Positions 22,695 through 33,500 of a stretch of 34,052 nucleotides of DNA are shown here, in pieces (the stretch's first letter is position 1; the number at the start of each line of letters is the position of its first letter). Source of the DNA: Clostridiaceae bacterium (GTDB lineage Bacteria; Bacillota; Clostridia; Lachnospirales; Lachnospiraceae); the NCBI GenBank assembly GCA_021200535.1, contig JAJQGL010000074.1, forward strand, positions 1-34,052, read 5' to 3'. Below the pieces are notes generated by a model. That model searched no databases. It was not told the origin of the DNA and saw only the letters and a list, made by a program, of their open reading frames with translations. Made by a program: the position numbers and the translations under genes.

Positions 22695-23804
22695 ATGACA
22701 GAACAAAAAGAACATTTTCACGGAAGCGATCTGGAAAAAATCGAAAAAAAGTATGGAATAAAAAAAGAAAAAATCATCAGCTTCTCCGCAAATGTGAATC
22801 CCCTTGGGATTTCCTATCAGCTAAGGCAGGAGCTGCCCAGCCAGATTGATGTGATAACCAGCTATCCCGACCGGGAATACACCAGCCTGCGCAAGGCAAT
22901 CGGGGAATATATCCTGGCTGATTACGAAAACATTTTAGTCGGCAATGGAGCAACGGAACTAATTTCTCTGCTCATGCAGATACTGCGCCCAAAACATGCG
23001 CTCATTATCGGGCCGACTTATTCCGAATATGAACATGAAATCACTCTGGGAGGCGGTCATTTTGATTATTTTGAATTAAAAGAAACGGAAAACTTTTTGC
23101 TTCGCGAAGAAGCTCTGTTTCCTGCCCTGACGCCGAATATTGATCTGCTTGTCATCTGCAATCCAAACAATCCGACCTCTTCCCTGATTGCAAGGGAGGA
23201 CATGCGTCACATTCTGGAACACTGTAAGAAAAACGGAATTTTTGTCATGGTAGATGAAACCTATATTGAATTTTCCGAAAACTGCTCCGGGCTTACGGCG
23301 GTTCCATTGGCACAGGACTACCAAAATCTCATCATTCTGCGCGGTATCTCTAAATTTTTTGCCGCTCCGGGACTTCGTCTGGGCTACGCCGTCTGCAGCA
23401 GCCGCAGGCTGCGGAATGATATCGAACGGTTTAAAAATCCATGGACCATCAATTCTCTTGCTGTGGCCGCAGCGCAAATTATGTTTCAGGACAGGCAGTA
23501 TATCGAGGACACAAAGCAACTGATCTGCACAGAGCGCAGACGCATCTGCTCTATTTTAGACCAGTACCAGGGGCTGAAATACTACACACCGCACGCGAAT
23601 TTTGTGCTGGTGCACATTTTAGAAAAATCCATTACAGGTAAAGAGTTGTTTGAGGATGCGATTCAGAAAAATTTTATGATCCGTGACTGTTCCTCATTTC
23701 CGTTTCTTGACAATAAATTTGTCCGTTTTTGTTTTATGAAACCAGAGGAAAACGATGCATTACTAAAGATCCTTCTGCACAAATTTAAAAAGAAAAGGGA
23801 TTGA
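22695..23804 (+). CDS. PLP-dependent class I/II enzyme, CobD/HisC-like
   Basis: The 369-aa protein is a fold-type I PLP enzyme. It opens with an HGSD motif and ISFSANVNPLGIS, the style of threonine-phosphate decarboxylase (CobD) and histidinol-phosphate aminotransferase (HisC). NPNNPT is at residues 156-161, VDETYIEF near 187, and the Schiff-base lysine is K220 in GISKFFAAPGLRLGYA. A C-terminal Arg lies in VRFCFM. Length is normal. GAGG precedes the ATG by six bases. No cobalamin or histidine genes are nearby, so the substrate is open. It is divergently transcribed from the DUF5717 operon with back-to-back promoters, which suggests a joint control region. Confidence 0.9.
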   Translation: MTEQKEHFHGSDLEKIEKKYGIKKEKIISFSANVNPLGISYQLRQELPSQIDVITSYPDREYTSLRKAIGEYILADYENILVGNGATELISLLMQILRPKHALIIGPTYSEYEHEITLGGGHFDYFELKETENFLLREEALFPALTPNIDLLVICNPNNPTSSLIAREDMRHILEHCKKNGIFVMVDETYIEFSENCSGLTAVPLAQDYQNLIILRGISKFFAAPGLRLGYAVCSSRRLRNDIERFKNPWTINSLAVAAAQIMFQDRQYIEDTKQLICTERRRICSILDQYQGLKYYTPHANFVLVHILEKSITGKELFEDAIQKNFMIRDCSSFPFLDNKFVRFCFMKPEENDALLKILLHKFKKKRD

Positions 23805-23829
23805 CCGGCCGCCGGACTAAAGCGGGATA

Positions 23830-24159
23830 TTATTCACAATCCTCCAAATATGCGTCAATAATATTATAGAGACGTTCCCTGTCCGGCTTCATAAGATTTC
23901 CAATCTGCTCTTCGTATCTGGATAACCGAATCTTATAGCCATACTGAACAACATCACATAATATGAAATCCGCCGACACTTCCAATGCAATAATAATATC
24001 CAGAAATGTTTCCAACCGCGGTAGGCGCTCTCCCCGTTCTATCATTCCAACATATGTGGCTGTCTTTCCAATTTTTTCTGCCAAATCCTCCTGACGCCAA
24101 TTTTTATCTTCCCGTGCTTTGCGAATACGAGCCCCTATCTTTCCGGCATTTAGATTCAT
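23830..24159 (-). CDS. XRE-family transcriptional regulator, 109 aa
   Basis: Residues 7-65 are a complete Cro/CI-type helix-turn-helix: IGARIRKAREDKNWRQEDLA, then EKIGKTATYVGMIERGERLP, then LETFLDIIIALEVSADFIL. The C-terminal 40 residues (DRERLYNIIDAYLEDCE) may mediate dimer formation. The start ATG follows GGAGGTGC. It converges on the PLP gene, with only 25 bases between stops, and is separated from the AI-2E-family gene by a terminator. Its targets are unknown. It is a cytoplasmic DNA-binding protein, and the call as a regulator is secure. Confidence 0.92.
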   Translation of the reverse strand: MNLNAGKIGARIRKAREDKNWRQEDLAEKIGKTATYVGMIERGERLPRLETFLDIIIALEVSADFILCDVVQYGYKIRLSRYEEQIGNLMKPDRERLYNIIDAYLEDCE

Positions 24160-24290
24160 GCATGCACCTCCATCCGTTTATTCATATAACATATAGTATA
24201 AAATTTATAATCTGCATAATGAAGAAACCATATGTGCAAAACAACAACACTTGGTTATGATTTTTACGAAAAATTTATTTTTTCCGACAA

Positions 24291-24334
24291 AAAAACAGAC
24301 CAGACAGAGAATTCTCTCTTGCTGGTCTGTTTTT
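24291..24334. terminator. Bidirectional terminator after the AI-2E-family gene
   Basis: A strong stem AAACAGACCAG / CTGGTCTGTTT is extended inward by AGAGAATTCTCT-type pairing and flanked by A-run and T-run. It lies 37 bases after the stop of the AI-2E-family gene on the minus strand. Confidence 0.85.
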
Positions 24335-24370
24335 ATCTGCAAAACCACTTTTATTCACTTTTCAATTTAG

Positions 24371-25504
24371 TTAATACTTCCGATATTCATCTAAATCTTT
24401 TATCAAAATCCGAATCCCCCGTATCTGGGAGTCGAAAACCCCCTCTTCCCAGAAAGTCATAATAACCATGGCAACCGGAATCCCCAAAATCAAACCAAGC
24501 ATGCCGATCAGCCGGTAGCCGATCAGCATGGAAATTAAAATCGCCATCGGGCTGATCTCTACACTGTTGCTGATCAGCTTCGGCTCCATCAAACGATGCA
24601 CCAAAAGACAGATCAGATACGTGATGACAAGAATCAATACATTCAGATATTCCCCCGTCACCGCACAGTAAACCGCCCACGGCACAATAATGATACCGGT
24701 TCCTAAAAATGGAAGGAAATCCATAAATGCCGTTAAAAATGCAAGCAATACAGTATAATTTGTATGCATGACCGCACCAAAAATCACAATCAGAATCAAA
24801 AACACAACAATTCCAATAATCAGACAGGCCTTCAAATATGCGCCAATGGCACGGATACAGGTGTTCATTGCCATATTCCAAAAATCTCTGACCCCCTGCG
24901 GTGTATGGCTGCGGACTGCCTCTTTGATTGCATCCATTTTAACGACAAAGAAGTAGGACAGCATCAGCGTCAGTATTGTCAAAATAACCATCTCAATAAT
25001 CGAGCTTGCAACCGAGCCTGCAGACTGCAGCAAGCCATCCTTTACCGAATCAAACAAAGACGACACCATGCCGCTCAGACTGCTTCCGTTTTTTCCTATA
25101 ATATCCTGCAGATCAGCCGGGATAAAATAGAACCGCTTATGCAGGCTTTCCAGCGTAGTTTCCAGATTATTCAGCACCTGATCATACAGCGCAGGGAAAT
25201 CCTTTGAAAAGGCCAGAACCAAATGAACTGCCCCATTAACCAACAGCACCAATGCAGCCGCCACGATCAGCAGCACAGCTACAATCACAATCACAGAGCC
25301 GTGTTTCCTCAGCATCCTGATTTTGGTTTCCAGCAGATGCACCAGCGGATTGGCAATCATCGCAATAATCCATGCTATGATCATTGGCATAAAAAAGCGA
25401 ATCAGCCCCGGAAGCAAAAATATCACAAACGCAATCACAAATAATGTAAGCAGTAAATTAACACATATTTTTTTGTGCAGCTCTTTTTTTGATTCATCTT
25501 CCAT
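24371..25504 (-). CDS. AI-2E family transporter (YtvI/PerM-like permease)
   Basis: The 377-aa membrane protein has about eight transmembrane helices. The N-terminal pairs (LLLTLFVIAFVIFLLPGLI and MIIAWIIAMIANPLV) are followed by a soluble middle segment (FYFIPADLQDIIGKNGSSL). The C-terminal helices carry the family signature FLPFLGTGIIIVPWAVYCAV and PKLISNSVEISPMAILISML. The family includes proteins proposed to export autoinducer-2 and others with Na/H antiport activity, so the substrate cannot be set from sequence. GAGGGG lies before the ATG. It is 20 bases downstream of the DUF368 gene and probably co-transcribed from the promoter at 26444-26472. Confidence 0.92.
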   Translation of the reverse strand: MEDESKKELHKKICVNLLLTLFVIAFVIFLLPGLIRFFMPMIIAWIIAMIANPLVHLLETKIRMLRKHGSVIVIVAVLLIVAAALVLLVNGAVHLVLAFSKDFPALYDQVLNNLETTLESLHKRFYFIPADLQDIIGKNGSSLSGMVSSLFDSVKDGLLQSAGSVASSIIEMVILTILTLMLSYFFVVKMDAIKEAVRSHTPQGVRDFWNMAMNTCIRAIGAYLKACLIIGIVVFLILIVIFGAVMHTNYTVLLAFLTAFMDFLPFLGTGIIIVPWAVYCAVTGEYLNVLILVITYLICLLVHRLMEPKLISNSVEISPMAILISMLIGYRLIGMLGLILGIPVAMVIMTFWEEGVFDSQIRGIRILIKDLDEYRKY

Positions 25505-25524
25505 AGAAATTCCCCTCTGTCAAA

Positions 25525-26373
25525 CTATTTGCCCAACAAGGATGCGATGAACACACCGGCAAATAATGTTACTGCACCAGTAAGGATTGTAACCAGACCG
25601 ATGCTGCCAAACGCTGTACCCATCAAAATGACCACTGGTGAAGAAACAACCAACCCGAGAATGGCTGAATACGTGTGGCTTTTCCATTTCTGTAAAAGTA
25701 TTTCGATAATTTTCGCAATCACGAAAATGCCCAAAACAACGCCAATGCCAAAAGGCACCAACGATACACTGACATGCAGCACCGCAGCCCAGTCGCCATT
25801 TTTTACGCCTGATACAAAAGTTGTAATCGCATCCATAATCGGATAATAATATCCCAGAATCTGCAGCATCATGGAGCCGCTCACTCCCGGAATAACCATT
25901 GTTGCAGAAGCGACAATGCCGATAAAAAACATCTTCAAAAGCGCCAGAAAGCTAATGGTCAGTTCTGCGCTTGTTCCATCATTTCCAAAATATTGCATTG
26001 CAATAATTGCTGCAAAAAACAGAAGGAACAAAATAAACTGCGGCACCCCTGTCTTTTCCGCTTTTACTTCCTTCCAGATCATTGGCAGCCCGCCGAAAAT
26101 CAGGCCAATAAAGAGCATGTTAGTCTGAAACGGGTAATTTGCATACAACCACTGGATAGCGTAGGCAAGCCCAACAACTCCAAGCGCCATTCCGATAAAA
26201 TACGGAAGCAGTGTCATGATACTCTGTTTAACCTGCTTAAATAAATGGGTAATACAGTAAATAATGTCATCAAAAACCCCCATCGAAACCATCATGGTTC
26301 CACCACTCACCCCCGGAATCGCATTGGCAACCCCAATGATAACTCCTTTGAGAACATCAGTAATAAACTTCAT
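25525..26373 (-). CDS. DUF368 membrane protein (PopT-type undecaprenyl phosphate translocase candidate)
   Basis: The start is ATG 26373 (MKFITDVLKGVIIGVANAIP), preceded by GGAG. A 315-residue reading from 26472 begins upstream of the predicted transcription start near 26437 and is rejected. The 282-aa protein has about eight membrane helices. It carries the paired DUF368 motifs IPGVSGGTMM near residue 20 and IPGVSGSMML in the middle, an inverted-repeat fold. DUF368 proteins (PopT) have been reported to recycle undecaprenyl phosphate across the membrane for cell wall synthesis. That this gene does so is inferred from family membership. It forms an operon with the AI-2E-family permease. Confidence 0.93.
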   Translation of the reverse strand: MKFITDVLKGVIIGVANAIPGVSGGTMMVSMGVFDDIIYCITHLFKQVKQSIMTLLPYFIGMALGVVGLAYAIQWLYANYPFQTNMLFIGLIFGGLPMIWKEVKAEKTGVPQFILFLLFFAAIIAMQYFGNDGTSAELTISFLALLKMFFIGIVASATMVIPGVSGSMMLQILGYYYPIMDAITTFVSGVKNGDWAAVLHVSVSLVPFGIGVVLGIFVIAKIIEILLQKWKSHTYSAILGLVVSSPVVILMGTAFGSIGLVTILTGAVTLFAGVFIASLLGK

Positions 26374-26443
26374 AACAACTCCATTCCGCGACTCTCTCGC
26401 CTTTTTCATTCCGACAAGATAACCTCCGCTGCCGTTTCTTCTT

Positions 26444-26472
26444 ACTATAGCATAAAAGAATATTGAACACAA
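26444..26472 (-). promoter_or_regulatory. Promoter of the DUF368/AI-2E operon
   Basis: Minus-strand TTGTGT (26472-26467), a 17-base spacer and TATAGT (26449-26444) with an upstream TGC (extended -10). The start near 26437 fixes the choice of the shorter DUF368 start codon. Confidence 0.7.
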
Positions 26473-26534
26473 TAAATATTATCTTAACTTAGCCTAAGCG
26501 CAAAAATGGTTTGACTATATTACACGCAAAATAT

Positions 26535-29500
26535 TCATCGATTCTTTTTCTTAACAACAGCTGACCAATTTCCATAAACGGTCTCTCCACTCTTCTTTCG
26601 ATATGCGCACACTTTGATATAATACGTTTTCCCTGACTTCAGCTTTTTCAGCGTTTTCTTTGCAACAGACACAGAAACGATTTTCACGCCATTTACCTTC
26701 CCCGCCTTTCCATTTTTCAGCTTATTAAGTTTCGATTTTTTTGTACTATATGCAATTTTATATTTTACATTATTTTGTTTTTTCCATGTTACCGTCCATT
26801 TCTTTTTACTATTTATTTTGACCTTAACCCCTGTTACTTTCTTCGGTTTGGAAACTTCCGTTTTAGTGTACGAATCAGAAGATGGGTCTGCTGTCTGTGT
26901 TGGCTGTACTGTAGCCTGAGGTTCCTCGCTGGCAGAAATAGAATCTGTATTATCCGACTGCTCCGTTGAACCGGGCGACTCCATTGGCTGTTCACTTTCT
27001 GTCGGCTCCGTACTTGCTTCTGCATCTGAAACAGATACACTCGGGTATTGTTTCGATATCTCCATTGCATCCGTCTGTTCACTTACCGGTAAAATTGTAT
27101 ACACATACGAACAAGTTTTATCAGTAACCAGATACTGCTCTAATGCACTTGGCCCACAGGATTCGTTACCAACGCCACGTACTTTTGCATCAATACTCAG
27201 ATATGTTTTCTCTGACGGCAACAGATCATAAGTATGTCCTGCTTCATTTAGTTGCTGTGCAGTAAAATGAAGTGCAGATGCATTTAACTCCTGATCTCCC
27301 GTAACCAAAACACCGTATCCCGTGTCAGGATTTGTCACACTAATCCATTTCACCCCTGTAAGGTTTCCGCAATCCTGTGGGTTTGCAAACGGATAATACA
27401 TATCACTGACAGTTGAAGTGTACTCACCCACTCTTGTATAACTGTTACGGTCACTATAGCTTTCACAATCTCCGTTTCCATACCATGTAATATTTTCACT
27501 CCCCTCAGGAAGTACAATGACAGTACCTTGTTTTAAATATTGACTACGATTTACATTTGTCAAGTCTATATTGACATTCACATTGACCGCACCATTTTTC
27601 TGTACAGTATATATCATCGTTGCATAGGCATCACCTTTTTTATATGCAGCCTTTAAACTGACAGAAATAACCTGTCGCCCATCAGAATCTGTCGATACCA
27701 CCGGCTCCCCCTCCGGCATAAACAATTCCTGAATTCCCGTAAAAATCAGCGACTTATCATTATCTAGTTTTGCTCTGTCTAAATTCGGCACAGGCCCTTC
27801 CAGTAATACCGTTTCTCCCTGATAGACATAATTCTGCATTCTCCCTGTTGATGTATTAACCTCAAAAGAAAAATCATCACCGGATATCAGATAATTATCC
27901 CCCTGTTGTTCTACTGTAACACCGGTTCCATCTGTATCTTTTTCAACGATCTCTACATCTGCTGATACCTCAAACTGCTCCCATGCAATCTCGCTTCCTT
28001 TGTCTGCATACAAGCTATCTTCCTTTGTCTGCACAGAAATATTCAGATAATACTCTGCACCCTCCTTCAAAGTTTTGGGCATTTCAAATGGAACTGCCAC
28101 TTCACTCTCCTGTCCTGCAGAAAGCGCAATGTCTAGTGTGCCGTTGGAAATAATCTCATCATCTTCTTTCAACTCCCAAACCACATTATACTCTGACAAA
28201 TTCTTAGAAACGCTCTCATTTTTAATGGTTATGACATTGCTGGTTATAATTTCCTCAGATGCAGTAAACCAGAAATCCTGATACTGGTATTTTACCTCTT
28301 TTAACTCAGGCTGCGGATCACGATCTGCCGATACTAGCCCATTCTGACAGAAATTTCCATCATTTTTTGTATCACCCCAGTCTCCACCGTAACCCAGATA
28401 ATAACCAGCAAGATCATTTAACCCACTGGCATGTGCATTTTCCGTCGCATAATAATCCCACTGGTCTGAGTCCCCATCCAGTGCAATCTTTCTGGACTGA
28501 TCTACCCAATCCCAGATAAAACCGCCCAACATATTGTCACTGGAGCGCACAATATCCCAGTACTCTTTCATGCTTCCGACTGCATTTCCCATCGCATGGT
28601 TATACTCACACATCAGATACGGCATATGATTCGACAATTCCGATGCCGACTGTACACTAGAAAATGACGGATACATATGGCTTACCATATCCACACCGCC
28701 TGTCGCCGTATTATTAGAGCAATATCCCTCAAAATGAACAGGGCGCGTAGAATCCTGATCTTTAAAATACCAGATCATTTTTGCAAACATAGCATCTGCC
28801 AAACTGGTATCTGACTGATCACGCACAGACTCATTTCCGATTGACCACATAATATTTGCCGTCGTATTTTTAAACCGTTCATAAGAAGTCACCTGACGAT
28901 CCATCGCCGCGCTCTCCAAAAGAGATAAATCACTCTTGTTCTGCAATGCATGAGATTCATTATTTGTCTCACACATCAGATAAAGACCATACTTATCACA
29001 CAGATAATATAAATAGTCATCATTTGCATAATGAGATGTCCTAATCGCATTAATGTTATTTTTCTTCATTAACTTCACATCTGTCTCATACACCTCATGT
29101 GATACATATTTTCCCGTTTCAGGATCCGTATCATGCCGATTTACTCCTTTGATAATCAAACGTTTCCCATTGATTTTTACTGTATCATAATCCGTTGTAA
29201 TATGCACGTAATCTGTCCTGTCCTCTACCTCAGTACTAGTAAAAGACAGCTCTCGAAATCCAACATTTTGCGACACATTTTCATATTCCTCACCTGTTTC
29301 TGTATCGTAAAGTGATAATATCATAGTATACAGATTTGGATGATCTGCATCCCAAAGTTTAGGGTTTTCCACATCAAGCTGCATTTCTGTCTCAACATTC
29401 GCAGCAGACATTGTATCCTGCAATATAAAATTCTGACTCTGAAACAACTCATCTGTATCCGTATCGTATAACTCTACTTTAAGCCCCAGATTCTCTGCAT

Positions 29501-30437
29501 CAAGATTACCATCATTCTGCACAGCCACTTTGAGCTTTAATGCTGCACTGCTGTAATCATCTGATAAATCTGTTTCGACAGAATAATCTTGTACATGTAC
29601 CAGCGATGTACTTGTCAGGTAAACGTCACGGAAAATCCCTCCATCATAAATCATATCCTGATCCTCCAACCAAGTTGCATCTGAAAATTTGTACACTTTT
29701 ACGGCAAGTATGTTTTCCTCGCCCTGATCATTGAGCAAATCCGTAATATCAAACGTGTGTGGGCTGTAGCTATCCTCACTGTAACCTACCTGCTGCCCAT
29801 TGAGCCAAACATAATATGCGGATTCCACCCCGCCAAACGTCAAATAAACCTTTCCATCCTCCTGAAGCATAGAATCCTTTACGACGAACGATTTTCGGTA
29901 AAGCCCCACCGGATTCTGATCCTCTGGCGCTTCAGGTACTGATACAGATGTCTGAAACGGCATTTTCGAATTGGTATAAATAGAATAATCAAATCCATAA
30001 CTGGTCCAACTTGCAGGAAGCTCTACTTCCTTCCAACCATTATCCGTATTTAGCTCATAACTGCTCTGCCAAAATTCTCCAAGCTCTTCCGCCTGTTCCG
30101 GATTCTCCGTTACTATCAAATCCCAGGGTTCCTCTTCCCCTGTTAAAAGCTGATAATATGCAGAACCCTCCCTGTTATAATCTTTTGCACCAGAATAAGC
30201 AGTTGCATGATCTGCATATGGAATTGGATTACAACTGTCCGGCAAAGTATTAACTGTTGTAATATCAATATTTCCATCTTTACCGGTCCACTCGTTCCCA
30301 GTAAATTCGGTTCTCTGTACAGCATTTGCCTCTGCCGTCAGTGACTCCTCCGCTTTTACCTCCGCTGGTGCCAACAGTCCGCATGCCAAACTGCATGCCA
30401 CCATATTGGCAATTACTTTTTTTACTCTTTTTTTCAT
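26535..30437 (-). CDS. Secreted GH2 beta-galactosidase with C-terminal FN3-like domain
   Basis: The start is ATG 30437, with AAGGAG eight bases upstream; an extra 11 residues from 30470 are unlikely. The 1300-aa protein has a signal peptide (MKKRVKKVIANMVACSLACG, cut near VKAEE). It then has the LacZ order: sugar-binding jelly roll (GGVESAYYVWLNGQQVGYSE), immunoglobulin-like domain, TIM barrel with acid/base E536 in IGNESV and nucleophile E611 in CEYNHAMGN, and a domain-5 beta-sandwich near 850-1120. The two Glu are 75 residues apart, as in E. coli LacZ (76). A Ser/Thr/Pro-rich stretch leads to a basic FN3-like domain (KVTGVKVKINSKKKWTVTWK) likely for wall contact. It lies 86 bases after the GH59 gene, same strand. 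It should remove terminal beta-galactose outside the cell; lacZ-like but not intracellular. Confidence 0.95.
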   Translation of the reverse strand: MKKRVKKVIANMVACSLACGLLAPAEVKAEESLTAEANAVQRTEFTGNEWTGKDGNIDITTVNTLPDSCNPIPYADHATAYSGAKDYNREGSAYYQLLTGEEEPWDLIVTENPEQAEELGEFWQSSYELNTDNGWKEVELPASWTSYGFDYSIYTNSKMPFQTSVSVPEAPEDQNPVGLYRKSFVVKDSMLQEDGKVYLTFGGVESAYYVWLNGQQVGYSEDSYSPHTFDITDLLNDQGEENILAVKVYKFSDATWLEDQDMIYDGGIFRDVYLTSTSLVHVQDYSVETDLSDDYSSAALKLKVAVQNDGNLDAENLGLKVELYDTDTDELFQSQNFILQDTMSAANVETEMQLDVENPKLWDADHPNLYTMILSLYDTETGEEYENVSQNVGFRELSFTSTEVEDRTDYVHITTDYDTVKINGKRLIIKGVNRHDTDPETGKYVSHEVYETDVKLMKKNNINAIRTSHYANDDYLYYLCDKYGLYLMCETNNESHALQNKSDLSLLESAAMDRQVTSYERFKNTTANIMWSIGNESVRDQSDTSLADAMFAKMIWYFKDQDSTRPVHFEGYCSNNTATGGVDMVSHMYPSFSSVQSASELSNHMPYLMCEYNHAMGNAVGSMKEYWDIVRSSDNMLGGFIWDWVDQSRKIALDGDSDQWDYYATENAHASGLNDLAGYYLGYGGDWGDTKNDGNFCQNGLVSADRDPQPELKEVKYQYQDFWFTASEEIITSNVITIKNESVSKNLSEYNVVWELKEDDEIISNGTLDIALSAGQESEVAVPFEMPKTLKEGAEYYLNISVQTKEDSLYADKGSEIAWEQFEVSADVEIVEKDTDGTGVTVEQQGDNYLISGDDFSFEVNTSTGRMQNYVYQGETVLLEGPVPNLDRAKLDNDKSLIFTGIQELFMPEGEPVVSTDSDGRQVISVSLKAAYKKGDAYATMIYTVQKNGAVNVNVNIDLTNVNRSQYLKQGTVIVLPEGSENITWYGNGDCESYSDRNSYTRVGEYTSTVSDMYYPFANPQDCGNLTGVKWISVTNPDTGYGVLVTGDQELNASALHFTAQQLNEAGHTYDLLPSEKTYLSIDAKVRGVGNESCGPSALEQYLVTDKTCSYVYTILPVSEQTDAMEISKQYPSVSVSDAEASTEPTESEQPMESPGSTEQSDNTDSISASEEPQATVQPTQTADPSSDSYTKTEVSKPKKVTGVKVKINSKKKWTVTWKKQNNVKYKIAYSTKKSKLNKLKNGKAGKVNGVKIVSVSVAKKTLKKLKSGKTYYIKVCAYRKKSGETVYGNWSAVVKKKNR

Positions 30438-30469
30438 AGAAATCTCCTTCCTAAACCGTTTAATCTGCA

Positions 30470-30511
30470 AAAAGCAAACAGAAATTTCATCTCTACCTGC
30501 AATTTGCTTTT
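30470..30511 (-). promoter_or_regulatory. Long-loop hairpin between the GH59 and GH2 genes
   Basis: AAAAGCAAA (30470-30478) can pair with TTTGCTTTT (30503-30511). A second palindrome, TAAACCGTTTA (30452-30462), lies just before the GH2 ribosome binding site and resembles a LacI-type operator core. Either could tune expression of the downstream gene. The evidence is weak. Confidence 0.3.
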
Positions 30512-30523
30512 ACCTTTTCTGTT

Positions 30524-33500
30524 CTAACATCTTGCGCCCGCTTTGCGAAACAGCTTCCGATATGCCGCCTTCTTTTTCATCGGAGTACTCAGTTTAAGCT
30601 TTGACGCAGTCAATGAAAAAGCTTTTTTCCCTACTGTTTTTATAACATTTCCGCTGCACTTGACTGTTTTTAATTTCCGGCAGCCATAAAAAGCCTTTTT
30701 CCCTACTGTCGTAATGTTTTTTCCTATTTTCAGTGTATTTAATTTTTTGTTGTTCTTGACTGCTCCGGCAGAGATTGATGTAACCTTATATTTTTGTTTT
30801 TTAATTGACACTGTCTCTGGAATCGTCAAAGCTGTTTTCTTCTTCTGTGCTGCTGTAAGCTTCTTTACTGCTACTGTTGGATTAGTCCCTGTTTTTGTAA
30901 CCTTATATACAATTCCATTAACCGTAGCCGTACTTCCTTTTTTCAATGTGTTATCAGATGTATCAGCTGGCGACGGGCTTTCTGTTGATGGGCTTTCTGT
31001 CAGTTCTGTCGGCGTTTCTGTTGTATCCGGCATTTCTGTTGTATTCGGCATTTCTGTTGCCGTCGGCTCCTCTGTAACAGTTGGTACCAGCGTTGGTTTT
31101 GTCGTCCTTGCAGGTCTCTCTGCAACATTAGATGCTGCCTCTCCTTCTATTTCAACCGTATCAATCACATATGTATCAGACTGCACCGTCAACTCCACCG
31201 TATATGTCCCATAAGTAAGACCTGAAATCAATGTATTAACTTGACGATTTGATGCAATCAGCCGTTTTGCATTATCATAAGTTTCTCCATTGACAGAAAT
31301 CTGCAAATCCGGCATTTCTGACGCTTCTCCTGTGAAGTATATTCCTGTTCCTTCAAAAGTCACAGATACACTGGCACCTGACGCTGTATTGCACGACATG
31401 GTTCTGTCATACAGCGTATAGCTATTGCCAGAGGTGCGCTCCCATTCATCTGAAAATGACAGGACTGAAGATAAATCATCATATCTGGTAATATATGGAT
31501 TAGCACCGTTGATTCTCTCAACATATAAGTCATCAAAGCAATTTCTGTATTTTGCACTTCCCAAGCAAACTCGCCCTGCCAGAGAAATATTTTTTTCTGC
31601 CTCTGCAAATACCAACTCCTCTCCATTGACCGATGCCGAAACAGTTGTTCCATTTACAGCCACAGTCAAGGTGTTCCACTCTTTTAACTCCTCCAGTGTT
31701 CCCGAAGCATATGTCTTTTCAGCACTTTCAAAACTCCACTTTCCATTCTGATAAAGCTTCAATGTATAACCAGTATCAGCGCTGGTACAACTATATCTTG
31801 CAGTCAGTGTCACATAATTGTCATCTGTGCCCCTCTCATCAAAACAAGTATCAATCGAAACTTGATAGTTTGCCCATGTATCATCTCCCAAAGATGTAGA
31901 TGGATCTGCACCGGCTCCTCCGCTCCAACCTACCGTTTCATTTCCATCATAAATCTGCTGCATCAATGCATGATTGCCATTATTCTGCTCTACTACTTCA
32001 AACGCACCGTTCAAATCTGTTGTGTAACGCGGCGTTCCTCCACGGCTTTCCAAATAATCCTCAGAATAATCTGCATATTCAAAATCATCCGTATACTCCA
32101 AAGCTAATGGCTGATCCAAAGATGTATCGTTTGCAGATGTCATCTCTGCAATCTCCTGATACTCTTTCTGCCCATCTGTTGTTGTCAATGTAACGATCGT
32201 ATAAGGTGCCACTTCAACTGTGTAAGTATATATACCGTCACTCCCCTGTGTCGGCGTGATTGTATCAATCTTTCGCAGCCAATTTTCATCATAATTACTA
32301 GTGCTTCCGCTCGCTTTTGTCTCCCAGACCGCAACCTCTTTTGACGCAGAATCAAGATTTGTCACGCTAATATTATATGTACGGGTATATGCACTGTCAT
32401 TTGTAATTACACTGGAATAATCCTCTGTTTCCGGATCCATTGCAGTCATTTCGTTTCTTGTTGTATTTAAAATCGGACGATCTTTTTCTCCATCTCCATA
32501 ACATGCACTGTCAATATACTTCCATCCCTTTTTTATAAAATGAGTAAAATGCATTGTCATCGGCACAGAAGCATCCACTGTATAGTAACCGCTCCACGGA
32601 TGGTTTGCGCTCATCAACTGTTTCGGATAATACACCGACCCGGAAAAATAAGCTGCCACAGAAGGCTGGTATTCCATCATCGTCATGCTACTATAGTAAT
32701 ACCCATTAATAAAACGGTTAGCAATATCCAAAATACCATTGCCACCAGTTGCCGGGGAATCCAGATTAGTAGCATTGTCTGCATTTTGGCTCACTGTAGT
32801 AGATGGGCTATCCTCGCTATTCCAGATTTCTTTCTGATATGTTTCATTTAATTCTTTCAGCCAATTTGACGGATTACTGTATCCCTCTTTTCCATTATCA
32901 TAATTAGTATGATAATGAGTTCCAACCACATCCACCGCCTCACGAAATTCCTTTGCCAACTGATATTTTACTTGTTCTTTTACAGATGGATTTTCTTCAT
33001 CCTGATTAATAATGTCATAAAGAAGACATTTTGCCACGGCACAATTTGATACCTCGTCAGCAACCACAATTTTGATACTGCTATAGTCATATCTTTCATC
33101 CTCTTCACTCTTTAATGCATTGGACAGATAAATTGTCCATTTCATCGCATTATCTTTTGTATTATTAATCTCTCCATCATCAGAAATGCTTGGAAAGGAC
33201 ACTGATTTTTCATTCTGACACGCCCCTACATAATCAATTTTCATACCATATACGTCATATACCGCATCAATTGTTTCTTTAAACCATTTATATCGTGCAG
33301 CATATATCTCTTCGTCTGTTTCCTTTTCATTGGTAATCCACCCCGGTTCACCCCAACGAAGAATATCAACCGTAATGTCCGGATTAATTGACTTTGCATC
33401 TGCAGCAAAATGAAATCCGGCTCCTCGACTAACATTAGCAGGTTCATCTTCCGTCCGTTTTGTGCTAGGTTCCGCACCGGATGAAGTGTCTTGGTCACAG

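Noticed and set aside
26374-26472. 33-residue N-terminal extension of the DUF368 protein
   Set aside because: It begins upstream of the predicted transcription start near 26437 and does not belong to the DUF368 domain.
30714-31214. 166-codon plus-strand frame opposite the GH59 C-terminus
   Set aside because: It is a shadow of the Thr/Glu-rich linker and LRR codons; it has no ribosome binding site and gives an artificial Val/Ser/Phe-rich product.
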